This document shows positions 1 through 7,684 of a stretch of DNA of 64,000 nt, in pieces. The DNA comes from Ruminococcus sp. (GTDB taxonomy: Bacteria > Bacillota > Clostridia > Oscillospirales > Ruminococcaceae): contig JAFWTA010000030.1 of the NCBI GenBank assembly GCA_017519145.1, positions 248,001 to 312,000 of the forward strand, written 5' to 3'. Position 1 is the first letter of the stretch. Each line of letters begins with the position of its first letter. The position numbers and the translations under genes were made by a program. Below the pieces are notes generated by a model. It was not told the origin of the DNA and did no database searches. It was given only the letters and a program-made list of their open reading frames with translations.

Positions 1-654
1 CTCAAAGCTCATGACATAGTCCCTTACACAGCTGTCACAGCCTGTATGGTTGCGAAGCTCCTCAACATAGTGAGGATTGGGCAGGCATCTTACGTCAAAG
101 ACCAGATCTGCCTCTGTTGAGACTCCGTACTTGAAGCCGAAGGACATGACCTTTATAATAAGAGAATCAGAGCTTTTTTCGAGGAAGAGCTCCTTTACCT
201 GCTCCTTCAGCTGAGAAGCTGTGAAGTTGGAGGTCTCTATGTAATAATCAGCTATCTCGCGAAGCTGCGAAAGCTGTACCCACTCATAGTTGATGGCTTC
301 ATGGATATTGCCGTTGAACTTCTCGGAAAGGGGGTGCTTTCGGCGGGTCTCCTTGTAGCGCTTCAGGAGAACATCATGGTTCGCCTCTATAAACAGCACC
401 TTTACATCAACATCACTGCGCTGCTTCAGCTCCTGCCATGAGCGGAATATCTCGGTGAACATATCTCCCGAACGGATATCGACCGCCACAGCGATCTTAT
501 GTATCTCAGATTCGGACTGTCTGCACAGGTCTACGAACTGAGTTATCAGCTTGGGTGGGATATTGTCGATGCAGTAAAAGCCAATGTCCTCCATAACGTC
601 CATGACGCTTGACTTTCCCGAACCTGACATACCCGTTACTATCAAAAGCTGCAT
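1..654 (-). CDS. rapZ: RapZ/YvcJ nucleotide-binding protein (3' end cut by window)
   Basis: P-loop ATP/GTP-binding protein of the RapZ (YvcJ) family, which in other bacteria acts as an RNase adapter tied to amino-sugar metabolism. The N-terminus reads MQLLIVTGMSGSGKS with a Walker A motif in the first 15 residues, followed by the family stretch around FYCIDNIPP. Later parts (VDIRSGD, IEANHDVLLKRYKETRRKHPL, FGFKYG, DVRCLPNP) match the family. The frame is open to base 1, giving 218 codons of about 290. The start is ATG at 654 with an AAGGAG site just upstream. It lies 22 bases after murB in the classical hprK-murB-rapZ order of Clostridia, so it is probably the distal gene of that operon. Confidence 0.93.
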   Translation of the reverse strand, partial: MQLLIVTGMSGSGKSSVMDVMEDIGFYCIDNIPPKLITQFVDLCRQSESEIHKIAVAVDIRSGDMFTEIFRSWQELKQRSDVDVKVLFIEANHDVLLKRYKETRRKHPLSEKFNGNIHEAINYEWVQLSQLREIADYYIETSNFTASQLKEQVKELFLEKSSDSLIIKVMSFGFKYGVSTEADLVFDVRCLPNPHYVEELRNHTGCDSCVRDYVMSFE

Positions 655-676
655 ACAAATCTCCTTATTATTCAGA

Positions 677-1582
677 CTATCTGAGTATCACGGGTTCAAG
701 CTCAAGCTGATAACCCGTTTTTTCCTTGACGATAGCCCTGACCTTATCACAAAGCTCCAGCACATCGGCGCAGGTAGCGTAACCCTTGTTTATCACAAAT
801 CCGCTGTGCTTTTCACTGACCATAGCACCTCCGCAGGTAAGTCCCTTGAGACCGCACTGATCGATGAGAAGCGAAGCATAGCTTCCCTCGGGACGCTTGA
901 AAGTGCTTCCCGCACTGGGATAGTCAAGAGGCTGTTTAGCACTTCTCTTTGCCATACACTCCGACATGGCATTTTTTATCTTTTCGGGATCGCCTTTTTT
1001 CAGTTCCATGGTTACAGAAGTAATGACTCTTTCGGAATCGGAGAAGAAGCTCCTGCGGTAGGAAAGCTCCATATCCTCCGCATTTATGGTCCTGATATTG
1101 CAGTCATCATCGATATATTCTGCGGAAACGACAACGTCTTTCATCTCGCTGCCGTATGCGCCTGCGTTCATATAAAGTGCTCCGCCGACTGTACCGGGAA
1201 TGCCGAAGAGGTTCTCCATACCGGTGAGTCCCGACTGCTGCGCTCTTACACAGGCAGCTGCAAGATGTGCGCCTGCATCACAGCGGATAGTATTGCCGTT
1301 GACTTCGATACGGGCAAAATCACTGCCGAAGAGAAGTATCACTCCGTCAAAGCCCTCATCGGATACGAGGACATTGCTGCCTCGTCCCAGAACTCCGTAT
1401 CTTATGCTTTTTTCCTTCATGAACCTGATAAGTTCAACGGCTGATTTTGCGGAATTAACGCTGATAAGAGCTCTGCATGGTCCGCCGAAGCGGAAGGTTA
1501 TATATTCGCTCAGTGAGCATTCGGGTGTTATCCTGCAGCCCAGCTTATCGCAGAGCTGTGATAATTCACTTATGTCTATCAT
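677..1582 (-). CDS. murB: UDP-N-acetylenolpyruvoylglucosamine reductase
   Basis: MurB reduces UDP-GlcNAc-enolpyruvate to UDP-MurNAc with NADPH and FAD in cytoplasmic peptidoglycan synthesis. The 301-residue length is usual for the Gram-positive type. FAD-binding segments are visible (GRGSNVLVSDEGFDG near residue 65, GMENLFGIPGTVGGALYMNAGAYG near 120), and the proton-donor Ser sits in SAGSTFKRP. The C-terminal ELEPVI is also typical. Start ATG follows a G-rich site. Located between hprK and rapZ on the same strand with short gaps, so co-transcription is likely. Confidence 0.96.
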   Translation of the reverse strand: MIDISELSQLCDKLGCRITPECSLSEYITFRFGGPCRALISVNSAKSAVELIRFMKEKSIRYGVLGRGSNVLVSDEGFDGVILLFGSDFARIEVNGNTIRCDAGAHLAAACVRAQQSGLTGMENLFGIPGTVGGALYMNAGAYGSEMKDVVVSAEYIDDDCNIRTINAEDMELSYRRSFFSDSERVITSVTMELKKGDPEKIKNAMSECMAKRSAKQPLDYPSAGSTFKRPEGSYASLLIDQCGLKGLTCGGAMVSEKHSGFVINKGYATCADVLELCDKVRAIVKEKTGYQLELEPVILR

Positions 1583-1619
1583 AGTTTCCCCCCTGAATTA
1601 TTCAAGAATGTTAAGGCTG

Positions 1620-2579
1620 TCAGAATGCCTCATAATCGCGGACTACTTCCTTGGCATCAGACTCCATGCCCAAACGGTTGAGAAGCTCACGGGCTGCATT
1701 ATAGCCCATCTTCTTCTGTCTGTTGTTCATAGCCGCTACTTCGAGGATGACCGCAAGGTTACGTCCGGGCTTTACGGGGATCGTAAGGGACGGCACCTTA
1801 ACGCCGAGAAGGCTGACATATTCGGTATCAACGCCCATTCTGTCGTAGATCTTTTCTGAGTTCCACTGCTCCAGCTCAACTACAAGGTCAAGCTTCTCTG
1901 TCATCTTTACAGCACCGATACCGAAAAGTCGTCTTGCGTTGATGATACCGATACCGCGGAGCTCAAGGAAGTGGCGGATATTGTCGGGAGAGCTTCCCAC
2001 AAGGCTTATATTCGACACCTTTCTGATCTCGACAGCATCATCGGCAACAAGGCGGTGTCCGCGCTTTACAAGCTCGATAGCAGTTTCGCTCTTACCTACG
2101 CCGCTCTCGCCTGTAATGAACACTCCTTCGCCGTAGATCTCGATAAGAACGCCGTGGCGTGTTATTCTGGGAGCAAGTGTAAGGTTGAGGTAGGCAATGA
2201 GTCCTGCGATGAAGTTTGAGGTGCTCTCCTTGCTTCTGAGCAGAGGTACCTCATACTCCTTGGCAAGCTCCAGCATCTCGGCAAAATATGGCAGCTCTCT
2301 TGTGATAATGAGAGCAGGTATACGCTGGGCAAAGAGAAGCTGAAGGCGCTCCCGTCTTGTCTTCTCGTCAATGGTCGAAAGATATGCAAACTCCATCTTG
2401 CCGATGATCTGTATGCGCTCGGGATTGAAATACTCATAAAAGCCCATGAGCTGGAGTCCCGGACGGTTTACATCGTTCTCGTCGATCATCAGTTCGTTGG
2501 CGTCCTTGTGAACGTATATCGCCTCAAGCTTGAATTCGTCTATGACGCTCTGAAGCGAAACTTTAAAATTCTCTGCCAT
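1620..2579 (-). CDS. hprK: HPr kinase/phosphorylase
   Basis: Bifunctional enzyme that phosphorylates Ser46 of HPr or removes that phosphate, the central switch of carbon catabolite control in Firmicutes. The 319-residue protein has the P-loop GESGVGKS near residue 157, followed by LVKRGHRLVADD, and the HprK signature LRGIGIINARRLFGIGAV around residue 208. The N-terminal half is the usual regulatory domain. A GGAG site precedes ATG at 2579. It is followed by murB and rapZ, a conserved neighbourhood linking carbon status and wall precursor synthesis. Confidence 0.96.
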   Translation of the reverse strand: MAENFKVSLQSVIDEFKLEAIYVHKDANELMIDENDVNRPGLQLMGFYEYFNPERIQIIGKMEFAYLSTIDEKTRRERLQLLFAQRIPALIITRELPYFAEMLELAKEYEVPLLRSKESTSNFIAGLIAYLNLTLAPRITRHGVLIEIYGEGVFITGESGVGKSETAIELVKRGHRLVADDAVEIRKVSNISLVGSSPDNIRHFLELRGIGIINARRLFGIGAVKMTEKLDLVVELEQWNSEKIYDRMGVDTEYVSLLGVKVPSLTIPVKPGRNLAVILEVAAMNNRQKKMGYNAARELLNRLGMESDAKEVVRDYEAF

Positions 2580-2619
2580 AATAAGCTCCGTTCTCCGATC
2601 AAAGATCGGGAATTATTTT

Positions 2620-3819
2620 TTAGCCGAGTACATATGAATCGAAACCGTACCCGACGATCTCTTCCTTTGCTTCAAGCATTTCCTGAGTGCTGAGTGTGGT
2701 TCCCGATACGCGGACAGCCACATTAAAGTCGGAAACGTCATCGCTTACCAGTTCAAGCATCTTTCTGACGTTTTCGGCAGGAGTTCCCGTGAACTCGTAG
2801 ACAGTGTCCCCTGTGTAGACTCCGTAGCTCATAATGTCGAGGTCAATGTTGAGTATGACTGTATTGACCTTCAGGAGCATGGGCTGAAGAACATCATTCT
2901 TGCCCTTCAGCAGGTCTGAGGCATTGACCTCCAGCATCATTTTCGAGCCCTCGGTCATGATCTTGTCATACATCATATTCGCAGCAGAAGTGAGCGCCAT
3001 GTACCTGTCGGTGCTCACTACCTTTTCGCCGAGAAACTCCACATCACTTGGACGGAAGTCAGGGAAAACGAAATCGTAGCAGACTACTCTTTCAAAGCCT
3101 GCCTGAGCTACCTCCTCAACGATATCGGTGTTGTATTCAACAGCCGACTCGGAAAAGGGAGTCATCCAAGGCTTTCCGCCTGCGTCGATATCATTGTCTA
3201 TCCACTGTGAGCCGTCGTCAACTGTAAGATAGCTCATATCACGGAAATAATTGGGGATAATATTATCATTGAAGGTGCTGACGAGAGCCACAGGCTTATA
3301 CCCCTCAGCTGAAATAGCAGAAACTATGTCGCTGAGCTTTGTATAGGACTGTATCACCCCCGATGAAGTTGCGTAGTAGTTATTGGTGGCATAGTAGATA
3401 TTACCGCCGCTTACCTTCAGAGGAACTTCGATATACTCTATCTTCTCCTCAGAGGGAACACGCTTCAGAGCAGCCTTTATGGACTGCGTGTCGGAAATGT
3501 CAAGGGGATCCAGCGCATAGGCTCTGTAAGCCTCTGCACTGACAGGCACCTGAGGTGCTGCCCCTTCATCTGTAACAGGCTCTCCGTTTTCGTCAGTGGG
3601 GGTAGTATCGGAAGCAATCACCGCAGATTCGGCAGTGCTGTCGCCCTTTTTCTTTGTGTAATTGATAAGAGGCTCGGCAACACTGTAACCTATAAATACT
3701 ATTCCGCCGATGAGCAGGACCGTAAGACCTACGGAGAATGCCTTGCCAACAGGGCTCTTTCCGTAATAGTTCTTTTCCTTGGTCTTATAGATCTTCCTTC
3801 CTTTATTCTTGAACTTCAT
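2620..3819 (-). CDS. Membrane-anchored DUF4015-type putative glycoside hydrolase
   Basis: 399 residues. A basic N-terminus is followed by one membrane segment (about residues 28-50, VGLTVLLIGGIVFIGYSVA) and an acidic low-complexity spacer to about residue 95. The remainder is extracytoplasmic and resembles the TIM-barrel family DUF4015/putative glycosyl hydrolase: PVALVSTFND, WMTPFSESAVEYNTDIVEE, VCYDFVFPDFRP. Substrate is unknown. It lies 32 bases downstream of the Rnf-like trio and 40 bases upstream of hprK, so it joins the two halves of the operon. The family call is from remembered patterns; an envelope or wall-polysaccharide role is inference. Confidence 0.6.
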   Translation of the reverse strand: MKFKNKGRKIYKTKEKNYYGKSPVGKAFSVGLTVLLIGGIVFIGYSVAEPLINYTKKKGDSTAESAVIASDTTPTDENGEPVTDEGAAPQVPVSAEAYRAYALDPLDISDTQSIKAALKRVPSEEKIEYIEVPLKVSGGNIYYATNNYYATSSGVIQSYTKLSDIVSAISAEGYKPVALVSTFNDNIIPNYFRDMSYLTVDDGSQWIDNDIDAGGKPWMTPFSESAVEYNTDIVEEVAQAGFERVVCYDFVFPDFRPSDVEFLGEKVVSTDRYMALTSAANMMYDKIMTEGSKMMLEVNASDLLKGKNDVLQPMLLKVNTVILNIDLDIMSYGVYTGDTVYEFTGTPAENVRKMLELVSDDVSDFNVAVRVSGTTLSTQEMLEAKEEIVGYGFDSYVLG

Positions 3820-3851
3820 TAAACTAACTCTCCTATATCAGTATATTACAG

Positions 3852-4424
3852 TTACTTCAGCGAATATACTGCCATTGATATAATTCCAAGATATACAAGC
3901 ATTGCAGGAAATCCCCTGAATGAAGCAGGCACCTTTGATGAATTCAGCTTCCTGTATGCGGCTGTAAGTATGAGAGCCGCTATGATAAAGCCTATTCCCG
4001 CTTCAAATCCTGCAGAAACATATCCCCCGAGGTTGAACATTGTACCGTCCATCGCCGCTCTTTTGTTGATGGTAAAGAGCGTTCCCATAACAGCACAGTT
4101 GAACGCAGACAAATGGATGTATCTGCGAAGATCCTCGAACCACCTGTTCCCGAACTTATAGACTGCTGCCAGAAGTGCTGCATAAAGCACTCCTATGACG
4201 ATGGTGTAGAAAAGCAGTCTCAGGTCGGATACCGAGGGCTGAAGGATCAGGTCTATCAGATAAGCCGCAGCCGATCCGACAGTGGTAAAGATGGTTATTA
4301 CTCCTGCGGTGGCCACCAGATTTTTTCTGCTGCCTGCCGCAATGAATATAGTACTTGTTCCAAGCGCCTGTGATAGTATCAGGTTGGCTGCAAGGAGGGC
4401 AATGAGGTCATTTATCAGAAACAT
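3852..4424 (-). CDS. RnfA/NqrE-like membrane protein lacking one Fe-S cysteine
   Basis: About 190 residues with six predicted membrane helices, collinear with RnfA/RsxA/NqrE: LLAANLILSQALG at the N-terminus, AFNCAVMG in the middle and PASFRGFPAMLVYLGI at the end. In RnfA the first half carries GLCPF and the second NCAVLG; the two Cys help bind a membrane [2Fe-2S] cluster. Here the first Cys position reads GTST, while the second Cys is kept. Start ATG 4424 is preferred over an upstream GTG (4433) because AAGGAG lies 8 bases before it. It overlaps the RnfE-like gene by 17 bases. The family is clear; loss of redox function is inferred. Confidence 0.8.
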   Translation of the reverse strand: MFLINDLIALLAANLILSQALGTSTIFIAAGSRKNLVATAGVITIFTTVGSAAAYLIDLILQPSVSDLRLLFYTIVIGVLYAALLAAVYKFGNRWFEDLRRYIHLSAFNCAVMGTLFTINKRAAMDGTMFNLGGYVSAGFEAGIGFIIAALILTAAYRKLNSSKVPASFRGFPAMLVYLGIISMAVYSLK

Positions 4425-5040
4425 CAGCGTCACTCCTTACATTGTTATTGCCGGAGACAAGTCCCCTGATAAAGCGGTATGCTCCGCACATAAGCCCGAG
4501 GAAGATAAATCCGCCGAAGGGCTGCGAGAGTCCGCCGATAAGTGTGTTCACATCGACAATCCTGCTGTTGATAGTGCCGTAAGCAAAGAGCTCACGGAGA
4601 AATCCCGTCAGCAGCATCACTATGTCAAAGCCGGCTATGCAGCTTATGAGCGAGATTATCATGTCCGTTTTCTTCATGCGGAAGAACTTCGCCTCGGTCT
4701 GGAAAACTATGAGTGAATTTACCGCAAGAAGCGGATAGTATATGCCGATGCGCTCTATGGACTCGGGATAGAACTCCTTTGCCGCAAGCTTTACCGGGAT
4801 ATAGACCAGTGCCGATATCAGTGCATAGATTATAACCTTTACTGTGTAGGGCAGCTTCTTAGGAACAAATGAAGATATGAGCACCGACAGAAAGGTTATT
4901 GCCGAAAATGCGTAAATGAGCGCCTCTGCGTTCTTCAGTGTGTCTCCGCAGATAATAACGGGAGATATTACCATGAGTCCCGATAAGACGATGTTATCAC
5001 CGAGAACTCCGCCGAGGACTGCTTTTTTGCGGTCATTCAT
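4408..5040 (-). CDS. RnfE/NqrD-like membrane protein lacking both Fe-S cysteines
   Basis: 210 residues, about six helices, matching RnfE/RsxE: GDNIVLSGLM near the N-terminus, IGIYYPLLAVNSLIV centrally, and LRELFAYGT then GGFIFLGLMCG near the end. RsxE has GLCP and TNCIV at the two Cys sites; here they read VISP and VNSL, so both are Ser. Start ATG 5040 has AGGAGAGGAGG upstream. A longer frame (from 5082) exists but would overlap the previous gene by 50 bases without a better site. With the chosen start the overlap with the RnfD-like gene is 8 bases, indicating translational coupling. Confidence 0.8.
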   Translation of the reverse strand: MNDRKKAVLGGVLGDNIVLSGLMVISPVIICGDTLKNAEALIYAFSAITFLSVLISSFVPKKLPYTVKVIIYALISALVYIPVKLAAKEFYPESIERIGIYYPLLAVNSLIVFQTEAKFFRMKKTDMIISLISCIAGFDIVMLLTGFLRELFAYGTINSRIVDVNTLIGGLSQPFGGFIFLGLMCGAYRFIRGLVSGNNNVRSDADVSDK

Positions 5041-6028
5041 GAGAAGCAGCCTCCTCTCCTGCCGCAGTCTCCGCTGCTTCATCAGCAGCAGTTTCCGCAG
5101 CGTGTTCCTGTGCAGCCGTGTCTATCTTTTTCTCAAGATGCTTGAAGCCGAGAGCAATAGGCGTAAACAGCACGGATACTATGACTATGGCGTTCTCCTT
5201 GGCTCCCGTAAGCACAAGAACATAGGAGATGACACCGATGAAAAGTCCATAGAAGAAAGCGTAATAGTCACGCTTGGGAGCTATTCTCAGATCGGAAACA
5301 ATGTATATTGCCGAGAAAAGCACCATATTGGTAACAAGTGAATACTTCAGCGAGTCTGATCTGGAGCTGACCATAGGTGTAACTACGGCAAAAAGCCCCG
5401 TACCGCAGATAGTGCCGAGAAAGGCACCTGCCGAGATGCTTCGCCTCATCATGAGGACTACGGCTGCGACCGCAAGGAGCAGTATGCTTACAGCACCTGC
5501 AGGACCGCTGAAATTACCGAGAAGCACTTCAAAGTCCGAATGATCAAAGGTTCCCGTATGGTCAAACACATATGAAGCTGACTTTACAAGATTTGATGGT
5601 GTTTCAAAAATACCTGTCTTTATATGGGGCTCGGTATACTGCAAGAGCTGCCTTTCCCATGAGGTCAGCACAAATACATATGCCGCAGCCGCAGGCGAAA
5701 ATATCATATTCAGCCGTCCGCCGAAAAGGTTCTTGGCAACGACTATTGCGAACAACACGGCAATAACGGAAATATGATAGTCCATTACCGCAGGAAACAT
5801 AAGTGCGAGGATAAGGGCATCGGATGTACAGGTAAGGTCATCGGCTGTGAATTTGCGCTTCATAAGGCGCAGGGATACAAGTTCCGCTGCAAAGCCTGTG
5901 ACCACGCATACTCCTGCAAGGAAAACCGAACGGATACCATAGTAGAAGTAGGACATGAGTTCCAGAGTGAGGAGAGTTATCATGATATCCAGCCACACAA
6001 GGCGTTCTTTTCTTGTTTTATACTGCAT
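5033..6028 (-). CDS. RnfD/NqrB-like membrane protein without visible flavin motif
   Basis: 331 residues, about nine or ten helices. It aligns with RnfD: LTCTSDALILALMFP, then VVAKNLFGGRLNMIFSPAAAAYVF, LLGNFSGPAGAVS, and VTNMVLFSAIYIVSD. RnfD/NqrB normally carries covalent FMN on Thr of an S(G/Q)AT-type motif in an extracytoplasmic loop; the equivalent loop here (about residues 128-158) is short and has no such motif. The tail after residue 300 is Ala/Glu-rich. ATG at 6028 overlaps the rpe stop by one base (TAATG). No RnfB, RnfC or RnfG gene is nearby, so this is not a standard Rnf operon. Confidence 0.82.
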   Translation of the reverse strand: MQYKTRKERLVWLDIMITLLTLELMSYFYYGIRSVFLAGVCVVTGFAAELVSLRLMKRKFTADDLTCTSDALILALMFPAVMDYHISVIAVLFAIVVAKNLFGGRLNMIFSPAAAAYVFVLTSWERQLLQYTEPHIKTGIFETPSNLVKSASYVFDHTGTFDHSDFEVLLGNFSGPAGAVSILLLAVAAVVLMMRRSISAGAFLGTICGTGLFAVVTPMVSSRSDSLKYSLVTNMVLFSAIYIVSDLRIAPKRDYYAFFYGLFIGVISYVLVLTGAKENAIVIVSVLFTPIALGFKHLEKKIDTAAQEHAAETAADEAAETAAGEEAASHE

Positions 6029-6681
6029 TATCTGTCTTCTCTGAGGGCATCCGCCGCAGCAGCCATATCCGCGGCTGCAAACAGATAGCTTCCCGATACG
6101 AGAACATTGGCTCCTGCCGCCCTCACTGCGGCAGCCGTATCGGCATTTATGCCTCCATCCACCTGAACATCAACATCAAGTCCGAGTTCGGTTATCTTCT
6201 CCCTGACAGCCCTTACCTTGTCAAGGGTCTCCGGAATGAAGCTCTGACCGCCGAAGCCGGGCTCCACGGTCATAACGAGTATCATATCCACATCGGGAAG
6301 ATATTTGTACACGCTCTCAGCGGGAGTAGCAGGTCTCAGCGCAACAGCAGCCTTCAGACCGCGTTTGTGTATCCTGTCGATAACCGCGCCCGTATCGCTT
6401 TCACTTTCAATATGGAAGGATATGATATCCGCGCCGAAATCCGCAAAATTATCTATGTACTTCAGGGGATCGGTTATCATAAGATGGACGTCAAGGGTCA
6501 TATCCGTAGCCGCTCTCACCTGTTTGAGGACAGGGAGGCCGAATGTGATATTATCAACGAAAATGCCGTCCATAACATCGAAATGGAGCATATCGATCCT
6601 GTTTTTTTCAAGCTTTTTTATCTCATTTTTCAGCTCAAGCATATCCGCGCTGAGCACGGAAGCTGAAACATAATTCTTCAA
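6028..6681 (-). CDS. rpe: Ribulose-phosphate 3-epimerase
   Basis: Interconverts ribulose-5-phosphate and xylulose-5-phosphate in the pentose phosphate pathway. The (beta/alpha)8 barrel motifs are complete: VSASVLSADM at the N-terminus, HFDVMDGIFVDNITFG, LDVHLMI, VMTVEPGFGGQSFIPETLDKV, VDGGIN and VSGSYLF. The frame stays open to an ATG at 6747, but the sigma-A promoter immediately upstream predicts a transcript start near 6749, leaving no room for a ribosome site. TTG at 6681 gives a normal 217-residue protein with a GGAAG site and a 68-base leader. First gene of the Rnf-like operon. Confidence 0.9.
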   Translation of the reverse strand: MKNYVSASVLSADMLELKNEIKKLEKNRIDMLHFDVMDGIFVDNITFGLPVLKQVRAATDMTLDVHLMITDPLKYIDNFADFGADIISFHIESESDTGAVIDRIHKRGLKAAVALRPATPAESVYKYLPDVDMILVMTVEPGFGGQSFIPETLDKVRAVREKITELGLDVDVQVDGGINADTAAAVRAAGANVLVSGSYLFAAADMAAAADALREDR

Positions 6682-6755
6682 TTTATCACTTCTTCCGAAT
6701 TCATTCGCCTGTAAACATAAGGCAAAAGTAGATCTTTCTAAAACCATACACTATT

Positions 6756-6784
6756 ATTATATAATATTTATCGCTCTCAGTCAA
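6756..6784 (-). promoter_or_regulatory. Sigma-A promoter of the rpe-Rnf-like-hprK operon
   Basis: On the minus strand TTGACT (6784-6779), a 17-base spacer and TATAAT (6761-6756). The predicted start near 6749 decides in favour of the TTG start of rpe. Confidence 0.75.
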
Positions 6785-6916
6785 TAGTTAGCACGGCTTT
6801 TTCCGTAATTTTAACACTAAAAAGTCTGCAATTGCTTGTTTATTGTTTTGATTATAATATATTGTCCATGCCTCTGCGCATAAAATGTCACATGAAATAT
6901 CGGGAGGTATCCTAAT

Positions 6917-7600
6917 ATGTTAATGGAATTGCTGCGAAATTTATTCTTCTTCGCCCTTCATGTTGAAAACTCATCCGTATTCCCCAAGCCTCTGTCCAAA
7001 AAAGAAGAACAGGAATGCTTTGAAGCCATGTCCCAAGGCGACAGCAAGGCAAGAAGCCGCCTCATCGAGCATAATCTGCGCCTCGTTGCCCATATCGTGA
7101 AAAAGTATGCTTCTTCTTCCGACGAGCAGGATGAGCTCATATCTGTGGGAACTGTCGGACTTATAAAAGCTGTATCCACATTCGACTATACAAAAGGCTC
7201 TAAATTTGCGACCTATGCCAGCAGATGCATAGAAAACGAGATACTCATGCAGTTTCGCGCCGCAAAAAAGTCAGCAGGTGATGTGTATATAAACGAACCC
7301 GTCGAGACAGACAAGGACGGCAACGCGCTGACTCTCATGGATCTCATCGACGATGGTGTGGATATACACGAGCAGGTGGATATCCTAATACGCTCCCGTC
7401 AGCTGTACAGCTTCATAAAGACCTGCCTTGACAAGCGTGAGCTGGAGATAATCATTTACCGCTACGGGCTTTACGGCAGTTCGCCTCACACTCAGAATGA
7501 GACTGCACAGAAGCTGGGGATATCACGCTCCTATGTTTCACGAATAGAGAAAAAAGCCATAGGGAAACTGAAAAAGCAGTTCGATAATACAGCTTTCTGA
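6917..7600 (+). CDS. sigK: Sporulation sigma factor sigma-K (uninterrupted, with pro-sequence)
   Basis: 227-residue sigma-70 family factor most like sigma-K, the late mother-cell factor of endospore formation. Shared blocks include IEHNLRLVAHIVKKY, ELISVGTVGLIKAV, KFATYASRCIENEILM and LGISRSYVSRIEKKA. The first ~20 residues (MLMELLRNLFFFALHV) are hydrophobic, like the membrane-tethering pro-sequence removed by SpoIVFB in Bacillus. The gene is continuous, with no skin-type insertion. A GGAGGT site precedes the ATG. A possible promoter (TTGCTT 6832, TATAAT 6853, spacer 15) is weak. Sigma-E is the main alternative, but the short N-terminus fits sigma-K better. Confidence 0.88.
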   Translation: MLMELLRNLFFFALHVENSSVFPKPLSKKEEQECFEAMSQGDSKARSRLIEHNLRLVAHIVKKYASSSDEQDELISVGTVGLIKAVSTFDYTKGSKFATYASRCIENEILMQFRAAKKSAGDVYINEPVETDKDGNALTLMDLIDDGVDIHEQVDILIRSRQLYSFIKTCLDKRELEIIIYRYGLYGSSPHTQNETAQKLGISRSYVSRIEKKAIGKLKKQFDNTAF

Positions 7601-7624
7601 CACCGAAACATCACCTCTGGTTTA

Positions 7625-7653
7625 TTGCCTTTGTCTTTCTTCTGTGTTATAAT
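7625..7653 (+). promoter_or_regulatory. Promoter of the SDR-HD gene pair
   Basis: TTGCCT (7625-7630), 17 bases, TATAAT (7648-7653). It rules out translation starts upstream of 7660 for the following gene. Confidence 0.6.
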
Positions 7654-7684
7654 TATCATATACCACACCACAGAGGAGGAAGCT

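Noticed and set aside
584..1444. 286-residue plus-strand frame across rapZ-murB
   Set aside because: Overlaps two well-conserved genes on the other strand and shows no domain.
3852..6028. A standard ion-pumping Rnf complex
   Set aside because: RnfB, RnfC and RnfG are absent and three of four Fe-S Cys are replaced.
6832..6858. Strong sigma-A promoter for sigK
   Set aside because: TTGCTT and TATAAT are present but the spacer is only 15 bases; a mother-cell sigma promoter would be expected, so no firm call was made.
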